The notes under the pieces were generated by a model, which made no database searches, was not told the DNA's origin, and saw only the letters and a list, made by a program, of their open reading frames with translations. 64,000 bases of DNA from Trogon surrucura (taxonomy: Eukaryota > Chordata > Aves > Trogoniformes > Trogonidae): positions 44,536,706 to 44,600,705 of the forward strand of contig CM036620.1 of NCBI GenBank assembly GCA_020746105.1. Reading direction: 5' to 3'. Positions 1 to 10,322 of this stretch are shown piece by piece (the first letter of the stretch is position 1; each line of letters opens with the position of its first letter). A program made the translations under genes and the position numbers.

Positions 1-343
1 CTTATAGCGACCTTCCAATATTTAAAGGGGCCCTACAGGAAAGAAGGGAAGGTTCTCTTGCTCAGGGAGTGTGGTGATAGGACAATAGGTAGTCATTTCA
101 CACCTATGGAGGGTAGATTTACATTAGACATAAGGATAAAATTCTTTACTGTGAGGGTGGTGGGACTTTGGAACAGGTTGCCCAGAGAAGTTATGGAAGG
201 CCCCTCCCTGGACATGTTCAAGGACGGGTTGGACGGGCCTTTGGGCAATCTGGTTTAGTGGGAGGTCTCCTTGCTCATTGCAGGGGGTTTACAACTAGGT
301 GATTTTTAATGTGCCTTTCAACCCAAATCATTCTGTGATTCTA
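1..343 (+). mobile_element. CR1 LINE, 3' end fragment (left edge of window)
   Basis: This is the 3' portion of a chicken-repeat-1 (CR1) non-LTR retrotransposon on the plus strand. The sequence shows the usual order of CR1 3' landmarks: 'GTGATAGGACAATAGG', the 'CTTTACTGTGAGGGTGGTG' segment, 'TGGAACAGGTTGCCCAGAGA', 'CTGGACATGTTCAAGG', and the terminal 'ATTCTGTGATTCTAT' near 330-343. The 5' part lies outside the window, so its original length is unknown. It carries several substitutions and short indels against the general CR1 pattern, so it is an inactive, moderately old copy. The 66-residue open frame inside it (58-258) is a chance frame in 3' untranslated CR1 sequence. Confidence 0.93.
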
Positions 344-3300
344 TTATTTCCTCTCCTTGCTTAAGCATGATAGAAAAATACTTTTAAGTTATGTATTTTG
401 TTTCAGAGATAGAACTGCATAAAGCAACTGAATTCCATTATCTACCAAAGTCTTAGTTCATATCTTTTTGCTAACAGAAAAGGATTTAAGATCTTTCAAT
501 GCAATTTACATAACAATACAAATACACAGCTCTTTCAATAACAAATTTTGGAGAAACATAAATGAGAAATAACTTCATGCTTGCAAGTATGTAGAACATT
601 AATTCTTATGCCAAAAAAAAGTCAAATCAGAACTTTGTTAAAACAAAACAAGCAAACAAACAAACATCCCAGATACCCCTATTAGTTGCTAGAGGATGTG
701 CATAAGCAGAAAACAGCATCCTGACCAGTGCCTTCACGTAAGCCGGAAGTGGACAAAGAACTGAGCTGAAGCCTATTTATGATTTTTTCTATAGAATACA
801 TTCTGTATTTAGTTTCTATATTGGGTAATATCTTCTCCAACTTAGTTTATTTATTGCTAAAACTGATATATCTTCTTTGTACCTCTGATAAATAGTTGGA
901 CAAATTTAGTTCTGAAAAACATAAGATAAAGTAGAAGCTGTAAAAAGACAGCCATTTGATTGGAGGAAATTTTTTTTAAAAAAGATTGTATAAGATACAA
1001 AACTGGAACTTCGTGTATGATTTACTGATCCTTGTTAATTAGGCTTAGAAATTATCTCATTTTATAGTCTAGAGAGACAGCAGAGCAATATTCAGAATTT
1101 CTGATATAAATGTAAGAGCAAAAATATATTTGCTTTAAAGCAAGCCTACTGGATGGGAATAGCCATTACAGTCAACAATGAGGCAATGAATCTGTGCCTA
1201 AAGCAGTGTAGTAAGGCTTTTCATAACTTTTTGTGTGCATAGTAAAGAGTAAATTTGCTGGAGCATCCACAGAGATTTAAATTAATTTCAGAAAGAAAAT
1301 TATTACATTAATTTGTTTCCTACAAATATAATTTTGAATTAGTTATTCAGTATGGGTTTTCCCAGTTGCCTTTAATAAAATGATAGAGATGGGCTTTTGG
1401 GGAGAATCTTAATTGTTCAGCTTTCCACTTCTGTTTGACTCATTTTCAAACTTAGTCATTAGTGGGAAATAGCAGGAGTAAATGTTTGTGAACTGTAATG
1501 CCTGATTCTAAGCTTTTTCTTGGGCTCGTTAGAAGGTCAGTAGATGATTAAGATCACAGAACATTTTTAGTTTCTGTCAAACTATTGTCCTCCATGGAGC
1601 TCTGTTTTAGAAAGAATTTCGCTATGTGTAATGTTGCAATAGTCACAGTTTAAAGTGAAGTTTATAATTCTTTTGACCTTAAGAGCAAAGCGTGTTAATT
1701 TAAAACAGCATGTTGCAGCTCGTGTTACTATGACTTAACTTACGAGTAATAGTGGTTAATATTTTAGCATAGTATTTCTCTACTATAGTGTTTAAAACGT
1801 GGGGTTTATGATGCAGAGGAGAGTAAGTGAAGAATATTCAGCTGTCAAATACAAAGGAAGAGTCAGGATGATTATAAAGAGAGTATTTTTCATTAAAGAT
1901 TTTTACCTGAAGGACATAATTATACAGACCACTGATAGGATAATTTCTCATTTCTTCAACAGATTAGAAGTTGTTTATTCATCTGCTTTGAGGAAACTGT
2001 GTTTCTGTAAAGTTTGTTAGTACAATTGGATGTAGAGAAAATCAAGCTCAATGCAGAACATTATGTTATCAACACAATATAACAGTATTGTTAAGATGAC
2101 AAAAGGATTGTGTAGAGCTATCACTGTGGTTCTGCCTGTGGATTCAATTTTGTGCATCTAGAAAGAAAATTTAATTATGACTCTATTATTTATATGATTA
2201 TTATTAATGCTAAAGATTTGTCATAACAAAGTTAGAGGTAGAAGTTTATTCCGAAGTCAAAACTGAGAGGATTTGCTAATTATATTTTTTTTGCAGAAGA
2301 TATAATAACAGTCATTTATAAATACTCTATTTTCTAATGCTTTCCTGACATGACTGTTCAGAGCAGCATTGCACGCTTTCACTAAGCTTACAGACTTTTG
2401 TACAAAAACTGTTAAGTTTTTGAGCTGTCCCTGAGAAAGACTTGAGTAGCAGATTCTTTCTGTGATTTGAAACCTGCTTCTGTCCTTCCATTCCCAATAA
2501 TGAAAGACAGAATGGGGAAAAAAAATTACTTAGGGATGAGCTAAATCCTTTCAAATGCATGAAAGACAAAGAGAGTGCTAAGCTACCCAGATGGTAGGAT
2601 ACTCCCTTGAGGTGTAATCTGGACTGGTAGTGGGGTAAGCATAGTACTCATTTTGTTGTTAATCTTTGTCAAAAACAAGCAAACAAAACCTTTTTACTGG
2701 AATTACATTACTCTTATCCCTATAATAATTTCCATATTCCCATTCTCCAGCTGGTTGAAACATTTTCAAGTTTCCTTCAAGTTCAATACAGGATCTGTTT
2801 GGGGTTTTTTTTCAGTAGTATGGCTCACAAGATCTGTGGTTTCTAGCTTCACAGGCTTGCTAGCGATGTCTCTTTAGTTTTGCAATGTACAGACTATGAA
2901 AAATTACTATGTCTTGGTGACTGTGCTTTTCCGCCCATTAATCCCGTGCATCTTAAAAGCATAAAATACAGCTCTTGGACATGTACAAAGATAGATCTTA
3001 GAAAAGGAGTAATTGTTTGCAATTAAGGCAATGAGATTTTGGAATTGACTTATTGGGTAAGATCATACATAACTCAAAATTGGAACAAAAAATATCAAGT
3101 TATGTAGTCAAAAGTTTCAGTGAATAAACTAAGAATTAAGTTTTGGAATTAGGTGTCTGAAACCAAACCTGTCTTGTGTGTAAAATATGCATTAAATAGA
3201 AAGTTAATTTAAAAGTAATGTTGGTTATATGTATGCATGCACAACGCAAAGACCTTTTACCTCAGAACCTGGGTTGCACAACCTTTCCGATGATGCTTTT

Positions 3301-4284
3301 TCAGTCTTTATTTTATGAGACAAACCAGGTACATCTTCCCGAAGTTACTGTGCTTTGCTTTAAATAAAAAAAAAAAAAAAGATTTTCTGTGACATTGCAG
3401 GTAATGTTTTCAGTTAGATTATGAACTAAAAATAATTCAAATTTAAAAGTAATTACAAAAGAGCTTTTTTCAAATGTAGCATGCTGCTATAATTTCTTAC
3501 GCCAAATGATCTAAACAGAAGGGGCATAAGCCAGTCATGTTGCTTCTGAAAGTTTAGCCTTCAAAATACAGCTGGGGTATAGCATTAGGGCACTGCAATG
3601 AACTTATTTTTGCAAGTAGCTGTTGTGCCTCTCATCAGCATAATAACTGAATGTTAGTGTTGCCTGTGCTACTCCTGCTTGGAGGATAAACAGGATGTTA
3701 TTCTCTGTAGCTCCCAGTCTGTTGTTTTTTTGAGCTCTAGGTTCATTTATAAAGATGCAGTGCTTCTCTAATAATAAATTGTTTTCTAAAACCAAGTTTT
3801 GGGATGAAAAAGTGATGAGAGTGTTGCCTGCAAGAAATAGAAGATGCACCATAACCTATACATTGGACATCTGCATGAATAAGATAGTATGTGGTTTAAA
3901 ATAGCTTACTGGTTTTTGGTGTTTCTTAGGTGTACTTTCTGTATCTACTATTCCTTTTTGTACTGTAGTGCAAATGAGAGCTAGCTAGTGCGAGTGTTGA
4001 TAAAATTGCTCTTATTTACATACCACTCTAGGTGGGCAACACACAAGTGCATATGTCTGAAGGTTGCCGTATGCATTGCTGTTCTGCTGGTTGTGATCTA
4101 TGACATGCTTTTGATAGTATTTGAGTTATCAACCCTATCCAGAAAGATGAAAGCCCCTTGTATTAATATACATACCTTTTGTATTGGTTCATTGTATATT
4201 TCTGGAATTTTAAATTACAGAGAGATAGATTGTCAATGTGATTTTTTGTGGATTTTTTTTCAATTATTTCTAAGCAATTTAGAA
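344..4284. other. AT-rich non-coding stretch, no recognised feature
   Basis: Apart from a 15-base A run near 3366-3380, I see no repeat family, exon or RNA gene here. Open frames (the longest is 82 codons, 3604-3852 minus) have no recognisable motif and fit chance expectation for AT-rich DNA. Confidence 0.6.
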
Positions 4285-4810
4285 ACTATGATTGTAAGGG
4301 ATCTTAGAATGCAGGTCATTCAGTCAAGCCTCATACAGGAAGTAGTACTATTGCCAGCACTAGTCGAGCCTATAAAATCTTTAAGTGTTGAAGATTCCAC
4401 AACCTTCAGTACTATACCACCCTCCTAGTGAAGAGTCTTAATTTCCTTTATGTATCTCCAAGCTGCTGTGGCAGTTGTCCTTTATCTTCGGTTGCTACTG
4501 TGAAGAGTTTAGCTTAGTCTCTTCCTCCGATTCAGATTTTCTTAACTGCCTAATGAGAATGCTCTTGCCAATGCGTTGAAAGTTTTAATGAAGTTGAGCC
4601 AGATTCCTTACATGGCTTTCCTATCACCCTTATAGGAAATTTAATTTCACCCTAGAAGTCAGTCAAATTGGTGATGTGTGACGTACCTTTGGTTAAATAC
4701 ATCTTGACCGTTCCTATTTATCTTCTCCTTCATGTGTTTAGAAATGGATTCCAAGAGGTAGTGATTCATAGGCTTTCCAGGGACTGATTCCTCTGTTCAA
4801 AGCCGCTGAT
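4285..4810 (-). mobile_element. Very old CR1-like LINE relic with internal deletion
   Basis: Read on the minus strand, this stretch resembles old amniote CR1 elements. At 4385-4440 the phrase 'GAAGATTCCACAACCTTCAG' and the following 'CCACCCTCCTAGTGAAGAG' match the 3' landmark that reads 'gagattccacaacctccctgg...accaccctca' in better-preserved CR1 copies. At 4572-4800, 'GCGTTGAAAGTTTTAATGAAG', 'GTCAAATTGGTGATGTGTG' and 'TTTCCAGGGACTGA' follow the order of the reverse-transcriptase region of the same element class. The two blocks are closer together than in an intact element, so sequence between them has been lost, or two separate relics abut. No reading frame survives. Family assignment rests on remembered patterns, not an alignment. 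Confidence 0.5.
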
Positions 4811-6249
4811 AAATACATCAGCAAAGCAATCATTCTCAAACTTAATGTGCTACTTGGAAAATCTAAGTCCCATCATAGTATTAGCATACGTTACATTGCT
4901 CGTAGCAAATTAGCCACCTTTGTGCTGCTAATTCGTGGCACAATAGTGAGAATATCTGTATAGCTTTTCAAGGAAAGGTCTAATAGTTTAGCGCCAGCCT
5001 CTGTATAGTTGGAACTGATGATGCTTAATTTCTCCCTTATATTTAAGGTCGATTTTCAGATGAAGGTCTTTACACAGATAGGAAATAAAGCTTCCAAGAA
5101 AAAGAAATAAAACTATTATAGTAAAGGTTGCTATTGCTCTAATTATAATTCATATCCAGTAATGAACACCTTGTTCAATAATATTTAATTCAAATCAAGA
5201 TGCTAAATACAGAATTACGTGTTGAGAGAATTCATTAGAACTTCTTAAAGTAAGCTGAATAAATGTGCCTCAGAGAATGTATTTGATGAATCTGTAAAAG
5301 TATTTAAATTAGATCTGTACAGTATTATGAAAAATCCACAAGGGGCGCACAATTAGGCGAATAAGCTGTTCAAGGCCAGGAGCTACTGAGCATTTATTGC
5401 ACAGCACTTTCTTGTACACTGCTTATGCAAAACAGGTGAATGGCAAAAAAAAAGTGACACTATGCAAAGTTTAAAAGAAAATAAGCAGAGGTGAGGCCTT
5501 GAATAATTAAAAAAAAATAAATAAGTAGTTCCCTCATAATTAGACTTCCGGTCTTTGCCTAGACGTTATTACTATTCTACTGAGCTAATAAAGCATACTG
5601 TTTATTGGCCTGTTGAGTTAGCCCATTCATAATCTGGTTGTCTTCTAAACATGTACATTGGACTTTCTGAATAAAAAAAAACAAGTGTGGCACGGCTATA
5701 GTACTTTTATGGGGAGAATTGCTATCTATGACTGTGTATCATTTTAAGAAAGCTACTTCATTTTTGCATACTTCAAGTATATATATAAGTATGATGCATA
5801 TACTGTATTTGTCTTTTCAGGGCTTTAGTGGATGTAATGAGACTTGTTATTTACCCACGTTTTCTGATAGGTTTGCAACTAATTATATACCTACATACAG
5901 ACAGTGTGTTATTGTAGCATGGGTAGGCATAATCAAGCTAACGTGCTTGTTATAGTAACTACAGAACAAGATTTCAGCTGTCTTTAAATATTGAGCATCC
6001 TCACAAGGACAGTATGCCATATCCTGTGCTACTGCTTTTTTCTCTTTGCTACCAAGCTAGCTAGAGAAAGGCCAGATTTTATGCCTACATACTTAGAGTC
6101 ATACCTGCTAAATCTAATAGAGGAGTAGCTTGCAACCTTTCCTATTATTGTTTGTACCTGTACACCTTTTACTTTCCATTCTGCCATAATACATCATTAG
6201 AGCTCAAGGACTCTTAAGTCCCTGATCATTCGTGGGTCTAGTCATTCAA
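4811..6249. other. AT-rich non-coding stretch, no recognised feature
   Basis: I see no coding potential or repeat family. Two pieces around 5340-5410 and 5530-5650 are less AT-monotonous than their surroundings and contain TAATTA-type homeodomain cores. They could be conserved non-coding DNA, but I cannot show conservation from one sequence. Confidence 0.5.
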
Positions 6250-6888
6250 TCATAGTATCATAGAATGGTTTGAGTTGGAAAGGAACTTTAAAGATCATCT
6301 AGTTCCAAGCCCCTGCTGCAGGCGGGGACACCTCCCACTAGACCAGGTTGCTCAAAGCCCTGTCCAACTTGGCCTTGAACACTTCCAGAGAAAGGGCTTC
6401 TGTAACTTCTCTGTACAACCTCTTCCAATGTCTCACCACGCTCACAGTGAAGAACTTCTTCCTTATATCTAATCCAAATCTACTCCCATTTTAAAGCTAA
6501 TATTCCTCCTCCTATTGCTATACTCCTTTATAAATAGCCCTTCCCCATCTTTCCTGTAGGCCGCCTTTAAGTACTGGAAGGCCACTATGAGGTCTCTCCA
6601 GAGCCTTCTCTTCTCCAGGCTGAACAACTCTAATTCTCTCAGCCTGTCCTCATAGGGGAGGTTGCTCCAGCCTCCTGATCATCTTTGTGGCCATTCTCTG
6701 GACCCACTCAAGACTCATGTCTCTCTTACACTGGGGGCGCCAGAGCTGGATGCAGTTCTACAGGTGGAGTCTCACAAAAGCAGAGTAGAGGGGGAGAATC
6801 ATCTTCCTAGACCTGGCCACATGTCTCTTGATGGAGCCCAGGATGCTATTGGCCTTCTGGTCTGTGATCGCACATTGCTGGCTCATAT

Positions 6889-7242
6889 TCAGCTTTTCAT
6901 CCAGCAATACACCAAGCTCTTCTCCGCAAGGCTGCTCTCAATCCACTCATTGGCCAGCCTGTTTTTGTGCTTGGGATTGCCTCTACCCAGGTGCAGGACC
7001 TTGCACTTGACCTTGCTGAAGTTTATGAGGTTTGCATGGGCCCATCTCTTAAACCCGGTTTGAACCCTCTGGATGGGATCTCTTCCCTCAAGCATGTCGA
7101 TCAGACCACACAGCTTGGTGTCATCAGCAAGTGTGCCAAGAGTGCGCTCAGTCTTGCTGTCTATCAACATCAAGTTGCTGACCACAACACAAGTCTTTGA
7201 GTGTGACCATTCAGCCAATTCTTTATCTGCCAGCTGGTCCAT
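6889..7242 (-). pseudogene. CR1 ORF2 reverse-transcriptase fragment with the ADD active-site box
   Basis: This 117-codon open segment is the palm/thumb part of the CR1 reverse transcriptase. Residues about 38-46 read 'LADDTKLCG', corresponding to the family's 'FADDTKLGG'. The DD pair is the conserved metal-binding part of the polymerase active site. Further on, 'KVKCKVLHLGRGNPKHKNRL' and '[11 protein letters not shown]' follow the expected order of the CR1 protein. The start methionine is not meaningful: the upstream polymerase motifs lie beyond stops and frameshifts on the high-coordinate side. It is a decayed copy, not a functional gene. Confidence 0.9.
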
Positions 7243-7821
7243 CCATCAAATTCAGGCCTTCCCAATTTAGAGACCAGGATTCTGTGTGGGACAGTGTAAA
7301 ATGCCTTGCACAAGTCGAGGTAGATCACATTAGTTGTTCATCCCTTACCGTCCAATGCTATAACTGTCATAGAAAGACAACAGATTTTTCGGGCATGATT
7401 TGCCCTTAGTTGAAGCCATTTTGGCTGTCACCAGTCACCTCCTTATTTTCCATGTGCCTTAGCATAATTTCCAGGAGGATCTGCTCCATGATCATGCCAG
7501 GCACAGCAGTGAAACTCAATGGCCTGTAGTTCCCTGGGTCTTCTTTTTTTCCCTTTTTGAAAGTTGCGGTTATGTTTCCCCTTTTCCAGTTGGCATGAAC
7601 TTAATCAGATTGCCACAATTTCTCAGATGTGATGCATAGTGGTTTAGCCACTTCATCTGCCAGTTCCCTCAGGACCCACAGGTGTGTCTCATGGACTTTG
7701 TCCCATGGACTTTTGCACCTTTAGATGGTCTTAAATCTGATCTTCTACAGTGGGCAGTTCTTTGCTCTTCCAGTCCCTGCCTTTGCCTTCTGTGACTTGT
7801 GCAATGTGGCTGGAGCACTGG

Positions 7822-8004
7822 CTAGTGAACGCTGAGGCGAAAAATTATTGAGTCCCTCAGCCTTCTCCGTATTCTAAGTAACCAGGTTTCCTGTTTCCTT
7901 CTGGAGTGGGACCACATTTTCCCTGTTGTTTTTGGTTTGGGTTTTGTTTTTTTTTTAATCACAGACATACCTATAGAAGCTTTCCTTGTTGCCCTTGATG
8001 TCAC
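7822..8004 (-). pseudogene. CR1 ORF2 fragment, region just before the RT domain
   Basis: The 60-codon frame contains 'TSRATRKASIG', 'KMWSHSRRKQETWLLR' and 'RLRDSIIFRLSVH', which align in order with the segment that links the CR1 endonuclease to its reverse transcriptase (family pattern: DIKGNKKSFYRYVSDKR..., ENVGPL...TGDLVTRD..., AEVLNDFFASVF). A run of lysine, proline and threonine codons where the T-rich tract at about 7928-7957 lies reflects local slippage or insertion. It is shifted in frame relative to the neighbouring pieces. Confidence 0.8.
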
Positions 8005-8033
8005 TGGCCAGATTTAATACTCTTAGGGTTATC

Positions 8034-8267
8034 CTAAGCTGATTCCTGGTTGCTCAGACAATTTCTCTGTATTCCTCTCAGGCTACCTTGTCCTTGCTTC
8101 CACCCTCTAAAGGCTTCCATTTTGTGTTTGAGTTTGTCCAGGAGCTCCTTGTTCATCCATGCTGGTCTGGCAATTTTCCTGACTTTGTTTTTGTCAGGCA
8201 GCATCACTACCGAGCTTGGAGAAGATGATCCTTGAGTATTAAGCACTGTTCTTAGGCTCCTCTTCAC
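8034..8267 (-). pseudogene. CR1 ORF2 fragment, linker with RPAWMNKELLDKL motif
   Basis: The 77-codon frame carries 'ARPAWMNKELLDKLKHK' at about residues 34-50, followed by 'EAFRGWKQGQGS'. This is one of the most recognisable stretches of avian CR1 ORF2, between the endonuclease and reverse transcriptase. Downstream in the element (lower coordinates) the frame shifts before the next preserved segment. Upstream sequence ends at the 5' truncation point around 8350. Confidence 0.88.
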
Positions 8268-8350
8268 AACAGGGCTTTATCCCATGGTACTCTACCAAAC
8301 AGGTCCCTAAAGTGGTCAAAGCCTGCTCTCCTAAAGTCCAGGGTAGTTAT

Positions 8351-10245
8351 GTTTCAAATAGAGAGCAGCTGAAAATATATTTAAACTGTGAAGCCTGAAG
8401 GTCTAGATGTTAATTGATCCTCCTGTAGTTGTTTTTACTGAGATGTAGTTATTTTCCCAATGGCTATTACCTGATGGTCAGTGTGAGCAGACTTAAAAGA
8501 AAAACAAACGAAGTTTGTACTGTAAAATCTTCTGCTAGAGATTAGTCACTATTAACAGATTATCAACAAAATGCATCTGAAGACTTTCCCCGGGCCAGAC
8601 TGTACCCACGCTTTTCCGGTGAGCATATTTGTTCTAATCTTAAAATCCTGTCGTTCCCTAGGGAGCCACTCCTACTCCCTTTCATGCAACAGAGGTAGCA
8701 ATCCACCTGCCTTGGTGAATCAGCAGTATCCACTTAACCTCTTCTCAGCAGGAAAAGCACCTGCTAACAGCATGGGGTATCGCTGGGAAAATTATGAGCC
8801 TGCTAGCTTATATGTTAACAGTGATTAATATTTGGTATTACTGTTTCAATATGTAGGAGGCATTGCCGCTGTTGAAAAACTGCCTTAACTCCAGCTGCTG
8901 TTCCTACAGAGATCACTCTCATTTAGAAGATGCAGTTATGCACAGCTTCTACCAAGAAAGGAAACAGAAGCATCTTTCAGGGCTTAGAAAATAGCGACAC
9001 AGTTTAAATAATAAGTGTTATAGGGTTTTTTTTGAAAAGTATAGGATTTGAATTTACGTATCATCTCTGAAACATTAGAAGAAGGGACTGAGTGTCTACT
9101 AAAGCGTGTGTAGGGATGGGGACATTAATGTCTGTCTACTTTTGCAGATTGACTATTTGTGATAATTTATGGAAACCTTTTATTTAACCTTTGGGATGAT
9201 ACTATGAGCCCTTCTACTGCTATTTTAATATCTGCGCCAGCACTTGTTTTCAAAACTTAAAAGAAAACTGCAAAAACTGAATTGTATCTTTCGCTATTAT
9301 ATAGGGACAATTAGTTCAAACGAAAATAAAACATTAATGAATATTTACATTTTAATTATTGTAGCAAGCCACTACTGGATCTTTTCCAAAGCTTTGTCTC
9401 TCCATAAATAAGCAAATATATTTGTATTTGTTCTTTGTATATTTGTATATATGGTTGTATGTTTGTATATATTACTGCTTCAAGCACATACTAGAATGCA
9501 GTATTCATTCACTTTCACTCTTCTTTCTTTTCTTCCTTTCTGTGTGTACGTCTTCAATTTCCGTAGTGCTAGGCAGCCTCTGTCACCTCCTCCCATCCTT
9601 CCCTTAAGTCTTCATTGACTTGATATTTTGGTGACATAATTAGTAATATAGTCTTATTGTCATCTCAAATATTTTGTAAGTACCAAAAAAAGTCATTTTT
9701 TTATTAAATAGCTACCTATTTAAAATGATACAAAAATCTTCAGTCTTATTGTTGCTTTCTTGTTATGAAAAAAATCCACATCTCTGTTAATCAGCTAGAT
9801 GTTTATTTATATTATTGCATTTTTGTAAAAGGCCCCAGCTTTGAAATGTGGCAGGCTGATTTTGTTTTTCCTATGAAAACAAAATCTCCATTCCTGATTT
9901 GGTTGGTTGCCAGAGACACAATTATTCTTACATGGACATTCCTGGTGCTTCTGACATGGATTTTTTTCTTTGGTTGTCTAAAGTATGCGTCTTCTTTTAA
10001 TGAGTTTTGTTTATAGATTGCAGTGATTGGGGGACTTCAGTGTGAAGGAACACCTGAAGCATCACAGTTTTATTAAATGTAAACTGGCAGTAGGGTTTTT
10101 AGTTATTATAGGAGCTGAGGGCAAACCTGTATTTGCAGTGCGCGTTGACCTGACCATCTCCTGTGAGGAGAACAGGATAGGTGATGGATGCTGCAATGAT
10201 TTCAACTTTGAAAGTCGTTTCTTTCTCTTTTATAATGTACTCATT
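8351..10245. other. Unique non-coding stretch, no recognised feature
   Basis: No repeat family or exon was recognised. The interval 8575-8830 is somewhat richer in G+C and holds an 85-codon frame without motifs, which I regard as chance. Confidence 0.5.
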
Positions 10246-10251
10246 TTACTC

Positions 10252-10322
10252 AAACTAACAAATTAAAGGATCTACACTAACAAATTAAATTAAACAAACT
10301 AACAAATTAAAGGATCTACACA
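10252..10322. repeat. Short tandem duplication, AT-rich unit
   Basis: The unit 'CAAACTAACAAATTAAAGG' plus 'ATCTACAC' occurs at about 10252-10278 and again at 10295-10322. A partial copy of its middle ('CTAACAAATTAAA') lies between them. The copies are nearly identical, so the duplication is recent or maintained by slippage. Confidence 0.85.

Larger units (their letters stand above)
6250..8350 (-). mobile_element. CR1 LINE, about 2.1 kb, 5'-truncated, minus strand
   Basis: This is the longest CR1 copy in the window. The 3' end is at low coordinates: 'ATCATAGTATCATAGAATGG' at 6250 is the reverse complement of the CR1 terminal repeats, followed by 'GAACTTTAAAGATCATCTAG'. Moving to higher coordinates the element runs through the 3' untranslated region, the C-terminal part of the reverse transcriptase (ORF2) and the linker ahead of it, and stops near 8350 just after 'CTCTCCTAAAGTCCAGGGTA'. 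The endonuclease domain and ORF1 are absent, as expected for 5' truncation during target-primed reverse transcription. Frameshifts and stops split ORF2 into at least three pieces, annotated separately, so it cannot make protein. I did not find a convincing target-site duplication. Confidence 0.95.

Noticed and set aside
3988..4428. 146-codon plus-strand open frame
   Set aside because: Its last third overlaps the old CR1 relic; the hydrophobic start is typical of AT-rich DNA, and no family resemblance is visible.
6275..7409. Series of plus-strand frames of 60-133 codons
   Set aside because: All are antisense shadows of the minus-strand CR1 ORF2 and 3' region.
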